Assembly (NCBI RefSeq): GCF_001187505.1
Contig: NZ_CP012150.1
Span: forward strand, 6,420,048 to 6,484,047
Source: Mycolicibacterium goodii
Lineage (GTDB): Bacteria > Actinomycetota > Actinomycetes > Mycobacteriales > Mycobacteriaceae
Length of the DNA stretch: 64,000 nucleotides
Direction of reading: 5' to 3'
The notes under the pieces were generated by a model. The model saw nothing but the letters and a program-made list of their open reading frames with translations. It ran no database searches and was not told where the DNA came from. The first letter of the stretch is position 1. The number at the start of each line of letters is the position of its first letter. The translations under genes were made by a program, and so were the position numbers. Of the stretch, positions 40,508 to 53,270 are shown one piece after another.

Positions 40508-40516
40508 GCAGGCCGC

Positions 40517-40687
40517 ATGGCCGAGCGCGCGGACGACAGGTCCGAAGAAGATGTCGACAAGGACGAGAACGTCGCCACCTCGCGGGAGGGCGGGCGCTTC
40601 GTCGGCCGGGCCGCATCCGACGATTCCTTCGACGCCGAGCGCAGCGGCGCCGAGGCCAGAAGCCAGAGCAAGGACGACGACCGGTGA
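40517..40687 (+). CDS. small acidic disordered protein
   Basis: A 56-aa hydrophilic protein (DDRSEEDVDKDENVATSREGGRF; FDAERSGAEARSQSKDDDR) with no hydrophobic segment. ATG 40517 lies 9 nt after a SigF-type -10, which makes an in-frame GTG at 40493, placed inside the promoter, unlikely. It is close to the size and charge of the acidic protein at 23115-23330. Function unknown; probably a stress protein. Confidence 0.65.
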   Translation: MAERADDRSEEDVDKDENVATSREGGRFVGRAASDDSFDAERSGAEARSQSKDDDR

Positions 40688-40749
40688 TTTGGCCGGGCCG
40701 CGGACCCGGGCGTGCCGCACTTGTCGGTGCCCGGGTGCACCATGGCTAG

Positions 40750-45276
<4,527 letters not shown>

Positions 45277-45308
45277 CGCGTGATCGACGGCAAAGGTTGG
45301 ATTGACAC

Positions 45309-46067
45309 ATGCCCGAGGGCGACACCGTGTTCCACACCGCGACCGCGCTGCGCGGCGCGCTGGTGGGCAAGACACTGACACGATGTGACGTGCGGGTGCC
45401 GCGCTACGCCACGGTGGATCTGCGCGGCGCGGTCGTCGACGAGGTGCTCAGCCGGGGCAAGCATCTGTTCATCCGCGCCGGGGCGGCGAGCATCCACTCG
45501 CACCTGAAGATGGATGGCGCCTGGCGCATCGGGCCCACCAAGGTGGCCCCGCACCGCATCCGCATCGTCCTGGAGACCGCCGACAGCCGAGCCACCGGTA
45601 TCGACCTGGGGATCCTGGAGATCCTCGACCGCGGCGCCGACATGGCCGCCGTCGCGCACCTGGGCCCCGACCTGCTCGGGCCGGACTGGGAACCACGGGT
45701 CGCCGCGGCCAATCTGGCGGCCGACCCGGACCGGCCGTTGGCATCGGCCCTGCTCGATCAACGCGTGATGGCGGGCATCGGCAACGTCTACTGCAACGAG
45801 TTGTGCTTCGTGTTCGGCCGGCTGCCCACCGCACCCGTCGGCACCCTCAAAGATCCGCTCCGCGTCGTACAACGCGCAAGGGACATGCTGTGGCTCAACC
45901 GTTCCCGCTGGAACCGCACCACCACCGGTGACACCCGCAACGGTCGCCAGCTGTGGGTGTACGGCCGCGCGGGCGAACCATGCCGGCGCTGCGGGACGCT
46001 GATCGAGACCGACCGCGGCGGCGAACGTGTCACCTACTGGTGCCCGGTGTGCCAGACCGCGTCCTGA
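45309..46067 (+). CDS. nei2: endonuclease VIII-type DNA glycosylase Nei2
   Basis: A 252-aa Fpg/Nei-family DNA glycosylase. The mature N-terminus [13 protein letters not shown] has the catalytic Pro and Glu; [13 protein letters not shown] provides the conserved Lys; the helix-two-turn-helix is [19 protein letters not shown]; and the zinc finger is [24 protein letters not shown]. It removes oxidised pyrimidines and cleaves the abasic site. It corresponds to M. tuberculosis Rv3297 and is co-oriented 33 nt behind lhr. Confidence 0.92.
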   Translation: MPEGDTVFHTATALRGALVGKTLTRCDVRVPRYATVDLRGAVVDEVLSRGKHLFIRAGAASIHSHLKMDGAWRIGPTKVAPHRIRIVLETADSRATGIDLGILEILDRGADMAAVAHLGPDLLGPDWEPRVAAANLAADPDRPLASALLDQRVMAGIGNVYCNELCFVFGRLPTAPVGTLKDPLRVVQRARDMLWLNRSRWNRTTTGDTRNGRQLWVYGRAGEPCRRCGTLIETDRGGERVTYWCPVCQTAS

Positions 46068-46143
46068 CAGTCGCGCATCGGGATAGGCGCATCGGGAAGG
46101 CCCATCGGAAATAGTCCGGACCCCGATCCGGGTTGGGCTTGGT

Positions 46144-46500
46144 ATGAGCACAGTGGACGGTGACCTCTCGCAGTTCGGTCCCAACGCCCCCGGATATACC
46201 TGGATCTCCGCCGACGACGTGCCTGCCAAGGAGCCGTTTCCCGGTATCACCATCAAGCTGCTGTGGGAAGGCGACAACGGCGCCAAGGCCGCCATCACCG
46301 AGATCGCACCCGGCGCCGTCTGGGGCAACGAGGACCACCACAGCCCCGGACCGGAGGAGGTCTACGTCGTCTCGGGTGTGTTCAACGACGGCGTGAACGA
46401 CTACCCGGCCGGTACCTTCCTGCATGCACCGGCCGGATCCTGGCACGTGCCGCAGTCGAAAGAAGGCTGCGTGTTGTTCCTCTTCTATCCCGAGGGCTGA
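46144..46500 (+). CDS. cupin-domain protein
   Basis: A 118-aa single-domain cupin: EIAPGAVWGNEDHHSPGPEEVYVVSGVFNDGVNDYPAGTFLHAPAGSWHVPQS, with His and Glu positions for a metal. It is cytoplasmic (no signal peptide). The reaction is unknown; ChrR-type cupins are the nearest shape. No SigF-type promoter is visible. It is convergent with a secreted cupin. Confidence 0.78.
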   Translation: MSTVDGDLSQFGPNAPGYTWISADDVPAKEPFPGITIKLLWEGDNGAKAAITEIAPGAVWGNEDHHSPGPEEVYVVSGVFNDGVNDYPAGTFLHAPAGSWHVPQSKEGCVLFLFYPEG

Positions 46501-46516
46501 GCGCCCTACGGGGCGA

Positions 46517-46990
46517 TCACTCCAGATTGCAGCCTGGATCCGGCGCGCTGTCGGACGTGGGAGCACCCGCCGAATCGACGTAGGTCACCTCGAGCACAAG
46601 CGGTGTCGAACCCTCGTTGCGGCCGATGTGCACATGATCGGGGCCGGTGGGATCGGTGATCGGGGTGCCGGGGCCGAACACGCCGTCCCGTTTGCAGTTC
46701 GATTCGTAATGGGTGAGCACACCGGTCTTGACGATGCCGTAGACCAGACCCTGGTGGGTGTGCCACCCGGTGCTGCCACCCGCGGCGATCGTGATGTCGG
46801 TGACGATGTAGTCCTTGCCGTCGACGGTCTGCTTCGACAGAACCACGGCGTTGACGCCTTTCGGCGGGGTGGCGTGTGCGGTTGCCGCCGGGCCTGCCAC
46901 CGATCCGGCCACGGCGATCAGCACCGCGAGCAGCACCGGGGCGCCAGGTTTGCCGAGCGCGGGCAGATCAAGCGTTGACAGCGTTCTCAC
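46517..46990 (-). CDS. secreted cupin-domain protein
   Basis: A 157-aa exported protein. A signal peptide (PVLLAVLIAVAGSVAGPAATAHA) precedes a cupin core: DITIAAGGSTGWHTHQGLVYGIVKTGVLTHYESNCKRD and PDHVHIGRNEGSTPLVLEVTYVD, with His ligands and a Cys pair (SNCKRD, DPGCNLE). GTG 46990 has GAAAGG 8 nt upstream; GTG 47017 is the alternative. Function unknown. Confidence 0.75.
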   Translation of the reverse strand: MRTLSTLDLPALGKPGAPVLLAVLIAVAGSVAGPAATAHATPPKGVNAVVLSKQTVDGKDYIVTDITIAAGGSTGWHTHQGLVYGIVKTGVLTHYESNCKRDGVFGPGTPITDPTGPDHVHIGRNEGSTPLVLEVTYVDSAGAPTSDSAPDPGCNLE

Positions 46991-47063
46991 AGAGGGCCTT
47001 TCGTGTCGGGCGGTCACGAGGTTCTTCCAGGAATGGAACGCCTGCGGAGAACGATCCGTTCAC

Positions 47064-47831
47064 TCAGAGCACGGGCAGCAGCGCGCGTAACACCGCGCAC
47101 GACGCGGCGGCGACCTCACCGGCGAACTGGTCGAATTCGAACCGCGAGTCCTCACCGGCCAGATCGGACAGTGCCCGGATGATCACCAGCCAATCCACCC
47201 CGAACGCCTCGGCGACCTGGGCCACGGCACCGCCCTCCATCTCGACCGCGCGGCCACCGAACTGGGCGTGCAGCCGGTCCCGCGTCGGTGCGCTGTGCAG
47301 GTACTGGTCACCGGAAAGGACTGTGCCGTAGGTGATCCGGGCCGCGGCGCCGTGGCCTCCTGCCCGCGCCGACAGCGGCGGTAGACGCAGACCCTCCAGC
47401 GCGGCCCTGACCTTGTCCAACAGCACCGGGTCGACGTCGTAGCCGAGTCGGTCGGTCGGGTTGATGAACGGCACGTGGCCGGCCTGATAGGTCTGCAGTC
47501 GTTCGTTGTCGATCAGGCCCGCATCGTGTTGGATCACGCGTTCGGCGACGATGACGTCGCCCACGCTCAACGCCGGGTCCAGGCCACCGGCCACACCCGA
47601 GAAAACGATTGCGCGACAACCGAAACCGTGGATCAGCAGGGTGGTCACCAGCGCGGCGTTGACTTTGCCCATGCCCGTTCCGGCAAGCACGACCTCGCGC
47701 CCGTCGAGTGTCCCGGTCTGGAAAATCGTGTGCGCGTGGTGAACAACGTCGCCGCTGCCGGTCGCTTCGCCCATCACGCGGTGGAGGTGGTCCAGTTCCT
47801 GCGGCAGCGCGCAGATCAAACCGATTGTCAC
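47064..47831 (-). CDS. nucleoside phosphorylase-fold 5'-methylthioadenosine/S-adenosylhomocysteine nucleosidase-like
   Basis: A 255-aa nucleosidase. IGLICALPQELDHL opens the fold, FSGVAGGLDPALSVGDVIVAERVIQHDAG is the family core, VEMEGGAVAQVAEAFGVDWLVIIRALSDLAG provides the Glu that binds ribose and the catalytic Asp. It should hydrolyse methylthioadenosine or S-adenosylhomocysteine, though a futalosine- or other nucleoside-specific role cannot be excluded. GTG 47831 is taken as start at the natural N-terminus; longer readings enter the divergent gene region. Confidence 0.82.
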   Translation of the reverse strand: MTIGLICALPQELDHLHRVMGEATGSGDVVHHAHTIFQTGTLDGREVVLAGTGMGKVNAALVTTLLIHGFGCRAIVFSGVAGGLDPALSVGDVIVAERVIQHDAGLIDNERLQTYQAGHVPFINPTDRLGYDVDPVLLDKVRAALEGLRLPPLSARAGGHGAAARITYGTVLSGDQYLHSAPTRDRLHAQFGGRAVEMEGGAVAQVAEAFGVDWLVIIRALSDLAGEDSRFEFDQFAGEVAAASCAVLRALLPVL

Positions 47832-47907
47832 AAACCGAATTATGCCCCGTCTCTCGGGAAGCATGCCCCGGGGAACGGTTTCACCCCCGGTCGACGTTGT
47901 CTTCTTC

Positions 47908-48945
47908 ATGCGCTATCGAACCCTTGGCAGGCACACCGGCCTGCGCGTCTCGGAATACGCGCTGGGAACCGCGCGGTTCGGCGCACCGGAGCACACCGAC
48001 GATGCCAGGGCAGTGTTCGGGGCATTCGTCGACCAGGGCGGCACAACGTTTGCCACGTCGAACATCTACCAGGATGGTCGGGCCGAGGCGCTGCTCGGTG
48101 AACTCATGGGCCGGGACCGCGACGACTACGTCGTGGTGACGAAGTATTCGGGGGCGTACCCGGGTGCCGGGGCGCCCCGCCCCGGAACCACCGGCAACAG
48201 CCGCAAGACAATGATCCGTTCGCTGGAAGCAAGTCTGCGCCGTCTCGGGACCGACTACGTCGACGTCTTCATGCCGCATTTTCCCGATCAGATCACTCCC
48301 GTCGAGGAGATCATGGCGGGCTTCGAAGACCTGGTCCGGTCCGGCAAGATCCGGTACGGCGGCTTCTCGAACTTCCCGGCCTGGCGCATCGCGGGCGCTG
48401 CCGTGCGGGCGGATCTGCTCGGAATGCCAAGGCCGATCTGTATCGAAACCGAGTACAGCCTGGCCGAGCGCACCGCCGACCGGGAGCTGTTGCCGATGGC
48501 CGAGGCGCACGGCCTGGGTGTTCTGCTCTACTCACCGCTGGCGGGTGGGCTGCTCACCGGCAAGTACCGCAGAGGTGAGACCGGTCGGCTCAGCGCCGCC
48601 GGCCGCGCGATCGAGAAGGACCTTCAGCAGACCGCGGTGATCGACGAGGTCCTTGCGATCGCACGCGAGACCGAACACACCGCCGCGGGAGTGTCCCTGG
48701 AATGGTTGCGCCACCGGGCCGCACTGGCCTCGACGGCGCTGATTCCGATCCTCGGACCGCGGATCGTCGAGCACCTGACCGAGTATCTGCAACCCGTCGA
48801 CCTCGACATCCGCCACCACCAACGTCTGGACAAGGCGAGCGCGCCGCGCATGGGCGCTCCTCACGACGACGTGGCCGGCGCGCTGCTCAACGGCTACGAC
48901 GGTGACCGGTCGCTTCTAGACGCACCGCGCGTGCCGCCGATCTGA
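47908..48945 (+). CDS. aldo/keto reductase
   Basis: A 345-aa protein of the (beta/alpha)8 AKR superfamily: LGTARFGAPEHTDDARAVFGAFVDQGG, TSNIYQDGRAEALLGE (catalytic Tyr), VVTKYSGAYP (Lys), YVDVFMPHFPD, and YGGFSNFPAWRI. It reduces aldehydes or ketones with NADPH. ATG 47908 fits the standard AKR N-terminus (YRTLGRHTGLRVSEYALGT). It precedes the F420 oxidoreductase by 5 nt and may be co-transcribed. Confidence 0.85.
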   Translation: MRYRTLGRHTGLRVSEYALGTARFGAPEHTDDARAVFGAFVDQGGTTFATSNIYQDGRAEALLGELMGRDRDDYVVVTKYSGAYPGAGAPRPGTTGNSRKTMIRSLEASLRRLGTDYVDVFMPHFPDQITPVEEIMAGFEDLVRSGKIRYGGFSNFPAWRIAGAAVRADLLGMPRPICIETEYSLAERTADRELLPMAEAHGLGVLLYSPLAGGLLTGKYRRGETGRLSAAGRAIEKDLQQTAVIDEVLAIARETEHTAAGVSLEWLRHRAALASTALIPILGPRIVEHLTEYLQPVDLDIRHHQRLDKASAPRMGAPHDDVAGALLNGYDGDRSLLDAPRVPPI

Positions 48946-48950
48946 CGGGA

Positions 48951-49862
48951 ATGCCGACGCGGGTCGCATCCGTTTCCCAACCCATGGACCTTGGTTTTCA
49001 CATCCCGATCTTCGACATCGACGGCGGCACCACCGCGATCGCCGGCGAACTCGCCCGGGTCGGCGAGTCCGCCGAAGCCGCGGGCGCGAGCTGGCTGTCG
49101 TTCATGGACCACTATTTCCAGATCGAACCGACCGGCCTGCCCGCCGAGGCACACATGCTCGAGGGTTACACCACATTGGGTTATCTTGCCGCGCACACCA
49201 AGACGGTTCCGTTGGGCCTGCTGGTCACCGGCATCACCTACCGCCACCCCGGCCTGCTGGCAAAGATCGTCACCACGCTCGACGTGCTCTCCGGCGGTCG
49301 CGCGGTACTGGGTGTCGGCGCCGCGTGGTTCGAACGTGAACACGTCGGCCTCGGCGTGCCGTTCCCCCCGCTCGCCGAGCGCTTCGAACGGCTGGAGGAG
49401 ACATTGCAGATCTGCGCGCAGATGTGGGATCCGGCCGACAACGGGCCCTACGACGGCACGCACTACCACCTGGCCGAGACGTTGTGTTCACCGCAGCCCA
49501 TCAATCGGCCCAAGGTGATGATCGGCGGCAGCGGTGAGCGCAAGACGCTGCGCCTGGTGGCTCAGTACGGCGACGCGTGCAATCTGTTCGCCTCGTCGGT
49601 CGACGACGTCAGGCACAAGATCGACGTCCTCAAGCGGCACTGCGACACGGTCGGTCGCGACTTCGACGAGATCCGGGTGACGATCGCAGCCAACGACCCA
49701 CGGCCGACCCCCGAGACCCGTGACGAATTCGTCCGCAGCATGGCCGATTACGCCAAGCTGGGTGTGCACATGGCGATCATCATGCCGACAACCGGGTCAC
49801 CGGCGGCCTGGATCGACGCGATGGCGCCGGTGGTTCCCCAACTGGCCGAACTGGATTCGTAG
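48951..49862 (+). CDS. LLM-class F420-dependent oxidoreductase
   Basis: A 303-aa luciferase-like protein: LGFHIPIFDIDGG, ASWLSFMDHYFQIEP, PLGLLVTGITYRHPGLLAKIVTTLDVLSGGRAVLGVGAAWFEREHVGLGVPFPP. The pattern matches mycobacterial F420-dependent LLM enzymes. Starts at ATG 48951 and ATG 48984 are possible; the later is closer to the family N-terminus. It follows the aldo/keto reductase by 5 nt and ends next to the convergent chorismate mutase gene. Confidence 0.82.
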   Translation: MPTRVASVSQPMDLGFHIPIFDIDGGTTAIAGELARVGESAEAAGASWLSFMDHYFQIEPTGLPAEAHMLEGYTTLGYLAAHTKTVPLGLLVTGITYRHPGLLAKIVTTLDVLSGGRAVLGVGAAWFEREHVGLGVPFPPLAERFERLEETLQICAQMWDPADNGPYDGTHYHLAETLCSPQPINRPKVMIGGSGERKTLRLVAQYGDACNLFASSVDDVRHKIDVLKRHCDTVGRDFDEIRVTIAANDPRPTPETRDEFVRSMADYAKLGVHMAIIMPTTGSPAAWIDAMAPVVPQLAELDS

Positions 49863-50432
49863 TCAGCCGCAGTAGGTCGCGGTGGCGGCGCCGAGCGCCT
49901 GCTGATACAGCGGGTCGAGCGAGCGGGCGGCCGTCACCGCGGCACGCGCCGAGTCCAGTGCCTGCGCACAGCCACCGCCCTGCAGCACACCGCGCTGCGC
50001 GGCCATCTCGGCGACCATCTCGCGATTGAACCCGTCGATCGCTGCCCGTGGCGCCGCGAGATCCGGCGCGGAGGTCGGGGCGTGCGCCGGATCGAACTTC
50101 CACTGCGCGAAGCGCGTGTACTCCACACCCTCGGTGGCATGGATCTGGTGCTCGAACGCCCGACGCACGAAAGTCTCGTCGAGTCCGCGTTTTCTGGCGT
50201 CGGCGGCGACCGCGTCGAGCACCTGGTTCGCCCTGGCGCCGTCCTCGATGGATCCGCCGTTCACCCACTTCGAGGCCGAAACCGGATCAGCCGTCTGCAG
50301 TCGCTGCACCGCGATGTCGACCAGCCGGTACAGCGGACTCGCGTCGTCGGCGTGTGCCGGTGTGACGGCGCCGCAGGCCCCCAGGGCGGCGGTCACGAGC
50401 GCGATACCGAAGCGTTGCACGGCAATTCTCAT
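49863..50432 (-). CDS. secreted chorismate mutase
   Basis: A 189-aa protein. A signal peptide (IALVTAALGACGAVTPAHA) is followed by an all-helical mature part: LVDIAVQRLQTADPVSASKWVNG, DETFVRRAFEHQIHATEGVEYTRFAQWKFDP, and a Cys pair (GGGCAQAL ... TYCG). It closely resembles the secreted chorismate mutase of M. tuberculosis (Rv1885c). It converts chorismate to prephenate outside the cytoplasm; the reason is unknown. Its ATG overlaps the ECF sigma factor stop by 1 nt, so both are one unit. Confidence 0.88.
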   Translation of the reverse strand: MRIAVQRFGIALVTAALGACGAVTPAHADDASPLYRLVDIAVQRLQTADPVSASKWVNGGSIEDGARANQVLDAVAADARKRGLDETFVRRAFEHQIHATEGVEYTRFAQWKFDPAHAPTSAPDLAAPRAAIDGFNREMVAEMAAQRGVLQGGGCAQALDSARAAVTAARSLDPLYQQALGAATATYCG

Positions 50433-51040
50433 CAGCGGGTTCCTGTCTGGGTCGGGTCGTGTGCTGGAGGGTGTGGCATCGGATGCGAGAGGGCCTGGCG
50501 CAGCAGGGCTTTCCCCCGGTGCAACCGCGACCCTACCGTGCCGACCGGGATGCCGAGCAGCACTGCGATCTCGGTGTTGCGGTAGTCGGCGATGCAGGCG
50601 TAGTAGACGATGTCACGCAGCTCCGGCGGCAACATCGCCAGCGCGACGCCCGCATCGCCGGGCAGCGACTGCAGAACCTCCGTCTCGGCCGAGTCCACCC
50701 AGCCCGTCGAGAGCACATCGACGCTTCCTCTCAGGTCGGCCATCTCGGCGCTGAGCTGCTCGCGGGGCCGACGTTGCGCCGAACGATGTCGATCGATCCA
50801 CGCGTTGGACATGATCCGCGCGAGCCAGGCCTTGAGATGGTGTCCGTCGCGGTATCTCTCGAATGACATGTACGCCTTGAGCAGGGTTTCCTGGACGAGA
50901 TCCTCGGCGTCGGCACGCTGATGTGTCAACCGGATGGCGTTGCGGATCAGGAAGTCCCGCACCGGCTCGGTCTCACGGACGAACCGCTCGTTGAGCGCGT
51001 TCGGACCGACCGAGGCGCCGGCACAGACCGTTGCAGTCAT
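50432..51040 (-). CDS. ECF sigma factor
   Basis: A 202-aa sigma-70 family protein with regions 2 (LTHQRADAEDLVQETLLKAYMSFERYRDGHHLKAWLARIMSNAWIDRHRS) and 4 (LPPELRDIVYYACIADYRNTEIAVLLGIPVGTVGSRLHRGKALL). ECF factors of this size direct stress or envelope responses. No anti-sigma gene follows; the coupled gene is the secreted chorismate mutase (TGATG overlap). Its promoter is presumably in 51041-51159, and may be self-controlled; no motif is assigned. Confidence 0.9.
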   Translation of the reverse strand: MTATVCAGASVGPNALNERFVRETEPVRDFLIRNAIRLTHQRADAEDLVQETLLKAYMSFERYRDGHHLKAWLARIMSNAWIDRHRSAQRRPREQLSAEMADLRGSVDVLSTGWVDSAETEVLQSLPGDAGVALAMLPPELRDIVYYACIADYRNTEIAVLLGIPVGTVGSRLHRGKALLRQALSHPMPHPPAHDPTQTGTR

Positions 51041-51159
51041 CGAAGCAATCTCCTTGATCGCTCGTGCGCAAGCTCTTCATGTGAAAGAGCCTTCAGATAG
51101 GTGGCAAGCCATGGGCGCCGTTGCCCGCTGGCTTGCGGTGTCGGCCGCGGCCGCTCGCG

Positions 51160-52527
51160 TCAGCAGGTACGCGACCGCGACGGGAGCAGGGTGGCCGCAA
51201 AGACATTCGCCGGATCCCAGCGGTCCTTGACGGCGAGGAGCCGCTGGGCGTTGGGCCCGTAGGCGGCGTCGGCCTGGTTCTGCTGGTCCGGGCCGATGAG
51301 ATTCGGGTAACCGCCCGCGAGCGCATGAACCCCGAGTTCGTCGAAAAGCGACTGCGCCCAATGTCGGTGCCGCGCGGGGTCGCCGTGCGACGGCTCCCAG
51401 GCGGCGATGATCTCCACCACGAGGTGCGGCGTCCGCAGCCCGAAAGCGGTGTCGGCGGCCCCGACCCGGGTCGAGGCGCCGTGGAAGTGGTGCGTGGACA
51501 GCGCGCTCACCGGGCTCGTGCGGGCCGACCCCGCGGCCACCAGCGCGTCGATCACCCCGGGCGACAGGGTGTCGACGTTCACGGTGCGCAACGCATAGTG
51601 ACGGCCTTGGGGTACCAGGTCGTCGAGTAGATGCAACTGGGCGCTCGGCGGCATCGGGTCGATCCGTTCGAACACCGGATTGCCGAGGCGGCGCACCTCT
51701 TTCACCCACCGTTCGGCCTCATCGGGGTCGCCGGCCCAGACCGGCGCCACGAACACCACCGGGGCGCCGTCGGCACCCGGGATCACGCCACACTGCAGGT
51801 TGAGGGCGTCGGGCAGCGACGGCAGCAGCGCGTCGTACCGGTGGAACACGTCGGGCGCCTGTTCCCACGGGAACATGAGCACCCCGGTGGTCAGGGTTGC
51901 GACCGGGTGCAGCCGCACCCGAAGTCGGGTCACCACACCGAAATTCCCGCCACCGCCGCGCAACGCCCAGAACAGCTCCGGCTCACTGGTGGCGCTCGCG
52001 GTGACCGACCGTCCGTCGGCGAGCACCACCTGCGCTTCGAGCAGGTTGTCGACACCGAGACCGGCGATCCCGTTGAGCGGCCCGTAGCCTCCGGCGAGGG
52101 TGAATCCGACAAACCCGACATCGCCGATGTTTCCCGCCGCCGCGGTCAATCCGTGCCGCTCGGCGGCGCGCACGACGTCGTCGGCGGTGGCACCGCCCTC
52201 GACGACCGCTTCGCGCGCAGCGGGATCCACGCGCACCTGCCGCATCCCCGCCAGGTCGACGACCAGACCGCCGTCGTTCAGCGCCCGCCCGGCGTAGTCG
52301 TGTCCGCCACCCCGCACGGTGAGCGGGATCTGTCGATCGTGTGCGAACCGCACGGCCGTCCGCACGTCGTCGGACGAGCGGGGACGCACCACTGCGGCGG
52401 GTCGCGCCGTCACCGCGCCGTTCCACAGGGTCACACCGTCGCGGTACTCCGATGAGCCGGGTCGGTGCACGCGTCCGGGAATGGACGTCGCAAGTTCGTC
52501 GAACACGGTTGGGTGCACTTCCAGCAT
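51160..52527 (-). CDS. FAD-linked oxidase, BBE (berberine-bridge-like) type
   Basis: A 455-aa PCMH-type flavoenzyme. PAAVVRPRSSDDVRTAVRFAHDRQIPLTVRGGGHDYAGRALNDGGLVVDLAGM is the FAD-binding domain, the His in GGGHDY is the usual covalent FAD site, and the C-terminal BBE motif is YPNLIGPDQQNQADAAYGPNAQRLLAVKDRWDPANVF. ATG 52527 has GGGAG 6 nt upstream; GTG 52560 is an alternative inside the operator region. It probably oxidises an alcohol or amine. Divergent from the TetR gene. Confidence 0.85.
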   Translation of the reverse strand: MLEVHPTVFDELATSIPGRVHRPGSSEYRDGVTLWNGAVTARPAAVVRPRSSDDVRTAVRFAHDRQIPLTVRGGGHDYAGRALNDGGLVVDLAGMRQVRVDPAAREAVVEGGATADDVVRAAERHGLTAAAGNIGDVGFVGFTLAGGYGPLNGIAGLGVDNLLEAQVVLADGRSVTASATSEPELFWALRGGGGNFGVVTRLRVRLHPVATLTTGVLMFPWEQAPDVFHRYDALLPSLPDALNLQCGVIPGADGAPVVFVAPVWAGDPDEAERWVKEVRRLGNPVFERIDPMPPSAQLHLLDDLVPQGRHYALRTVNVDTLSPGVIDALVAAGSARTSPVSALSTHHFHGASTRVGAADTAFGLRTPHLVVEIIAAWEPSHGDPARHRHWAQSLFDELGVHALAGGYPNLIGPDQQNQADAAYGPNAQRLLAVKDRWDPANVFAATLLPSRSRTC

Positions 52528-52560
52528 CGCAACTCCCGATTGGAGGGTGGATTGACTCAC

Positions 52561-52575
52561 TAGAGCCAGACTCTA
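52561..52575. promoter_or_regulatory. inverted repeat, candidate TetR operator
   Basis: TAGAG (52561-52565), 5 nt, CTCTA (52571-52575) in the 107-nt gap between the divergent FAD oxidase and TetR genes. It lies 34 nt before the oxidase ATG, where a bound repressor would block it. Confidence 0.45.
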
Positions 52576-52634
52576 ATGATTCCAGTTTGCACCTGTTGAC
52601 CGGAGATGGCCACCCGGCTCGTTACGCTGACGTC

Positions 52635-53270
52635 ATGAGCGAACACCCAAGCGGGGCATCGCGGCGTGCCGAGTACGCAGAGCTGACACGGCGAGCAATC
52701 ATCGAAGCCGCACGTGAACTGTTCGCACAGCGTGGATATGCGCGCACCAAGGTCGACGACATCGCGGCCCGCGCACGGGTCTCCCCGGCAACGGTTTACG
52801 CCGTTGCCGGAGGCAAGCAGGGACTGCTGCACACCCTGGTCGACGAGTGGACACAGGCACCGGAGGTGGCCGAAGCGTATGCGGCGATCAACGCCGCCGA
52901 GACCGCCGACGCGGTACTGGATCTCACCGCCGCCGCGGTGCGCCGCATGCGCGGCGACTGGGCCGACGTCATGCGGATCGTCCTGTCCACTGCGACACAG
53001 GACGACACCGCCGCCGAGAGACTCCGGGTGGCCACCGAGCGTTACCGGGCCGCCATGCACGTTGTCGCATTGCGACTCTGTGAACTCGATGCGCTCAAAC
53101 CGGGAATCACCGTCAAGGATGCTGTGGATGTGCTGTGGTTCTTCTTCGGCTACACAGGGTTTTTCACGCTGCTCGACGACAACGGGTGGTCTGCCGAGAA
53201 GGCCGAACGTTGGCTTCGCGATGCCGCGGCGTCGAATCTGCTGCGCGGCGAATACATCGCGAAAAAATGA
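52635..53270 (+). CDS. TetR-family transcriptional regulator
   Basis: A 211-aa regulator. The DNA-binding domain is TRRAIIEAARELFAQRGYARTKVDDIAARARVSPATVYAVAGGKQGLL, and the rest is a helical ligand domain. ATG 52635 starts after TGACGTC; longer frames enter the oxidase gene. It probably represses the divergent FAD oxidase and itself through the inverted repeat at 52561-52575. Its stop overlaps the methyltransferase start by 4 nt (ATGA). Confidence 0.85.
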   Translation: MSEHPSGASRRAEYAELTRRAIIEAARELFAQRGYARTKVDDIAARARVSPATVYAVAGGKQGLLHTLVDEWTQAPEVAEAYAAINAAETADAVLDLTAAAVRRMRGDWADVMRIVLSTATQDDTAAERLRVATERYRAAMHVVALRLCELDALKPGITVKDAVDVLWFFFGYTGFFTLLDDNGWSAEKAERWLRDAAASNLLRGEYIAKK

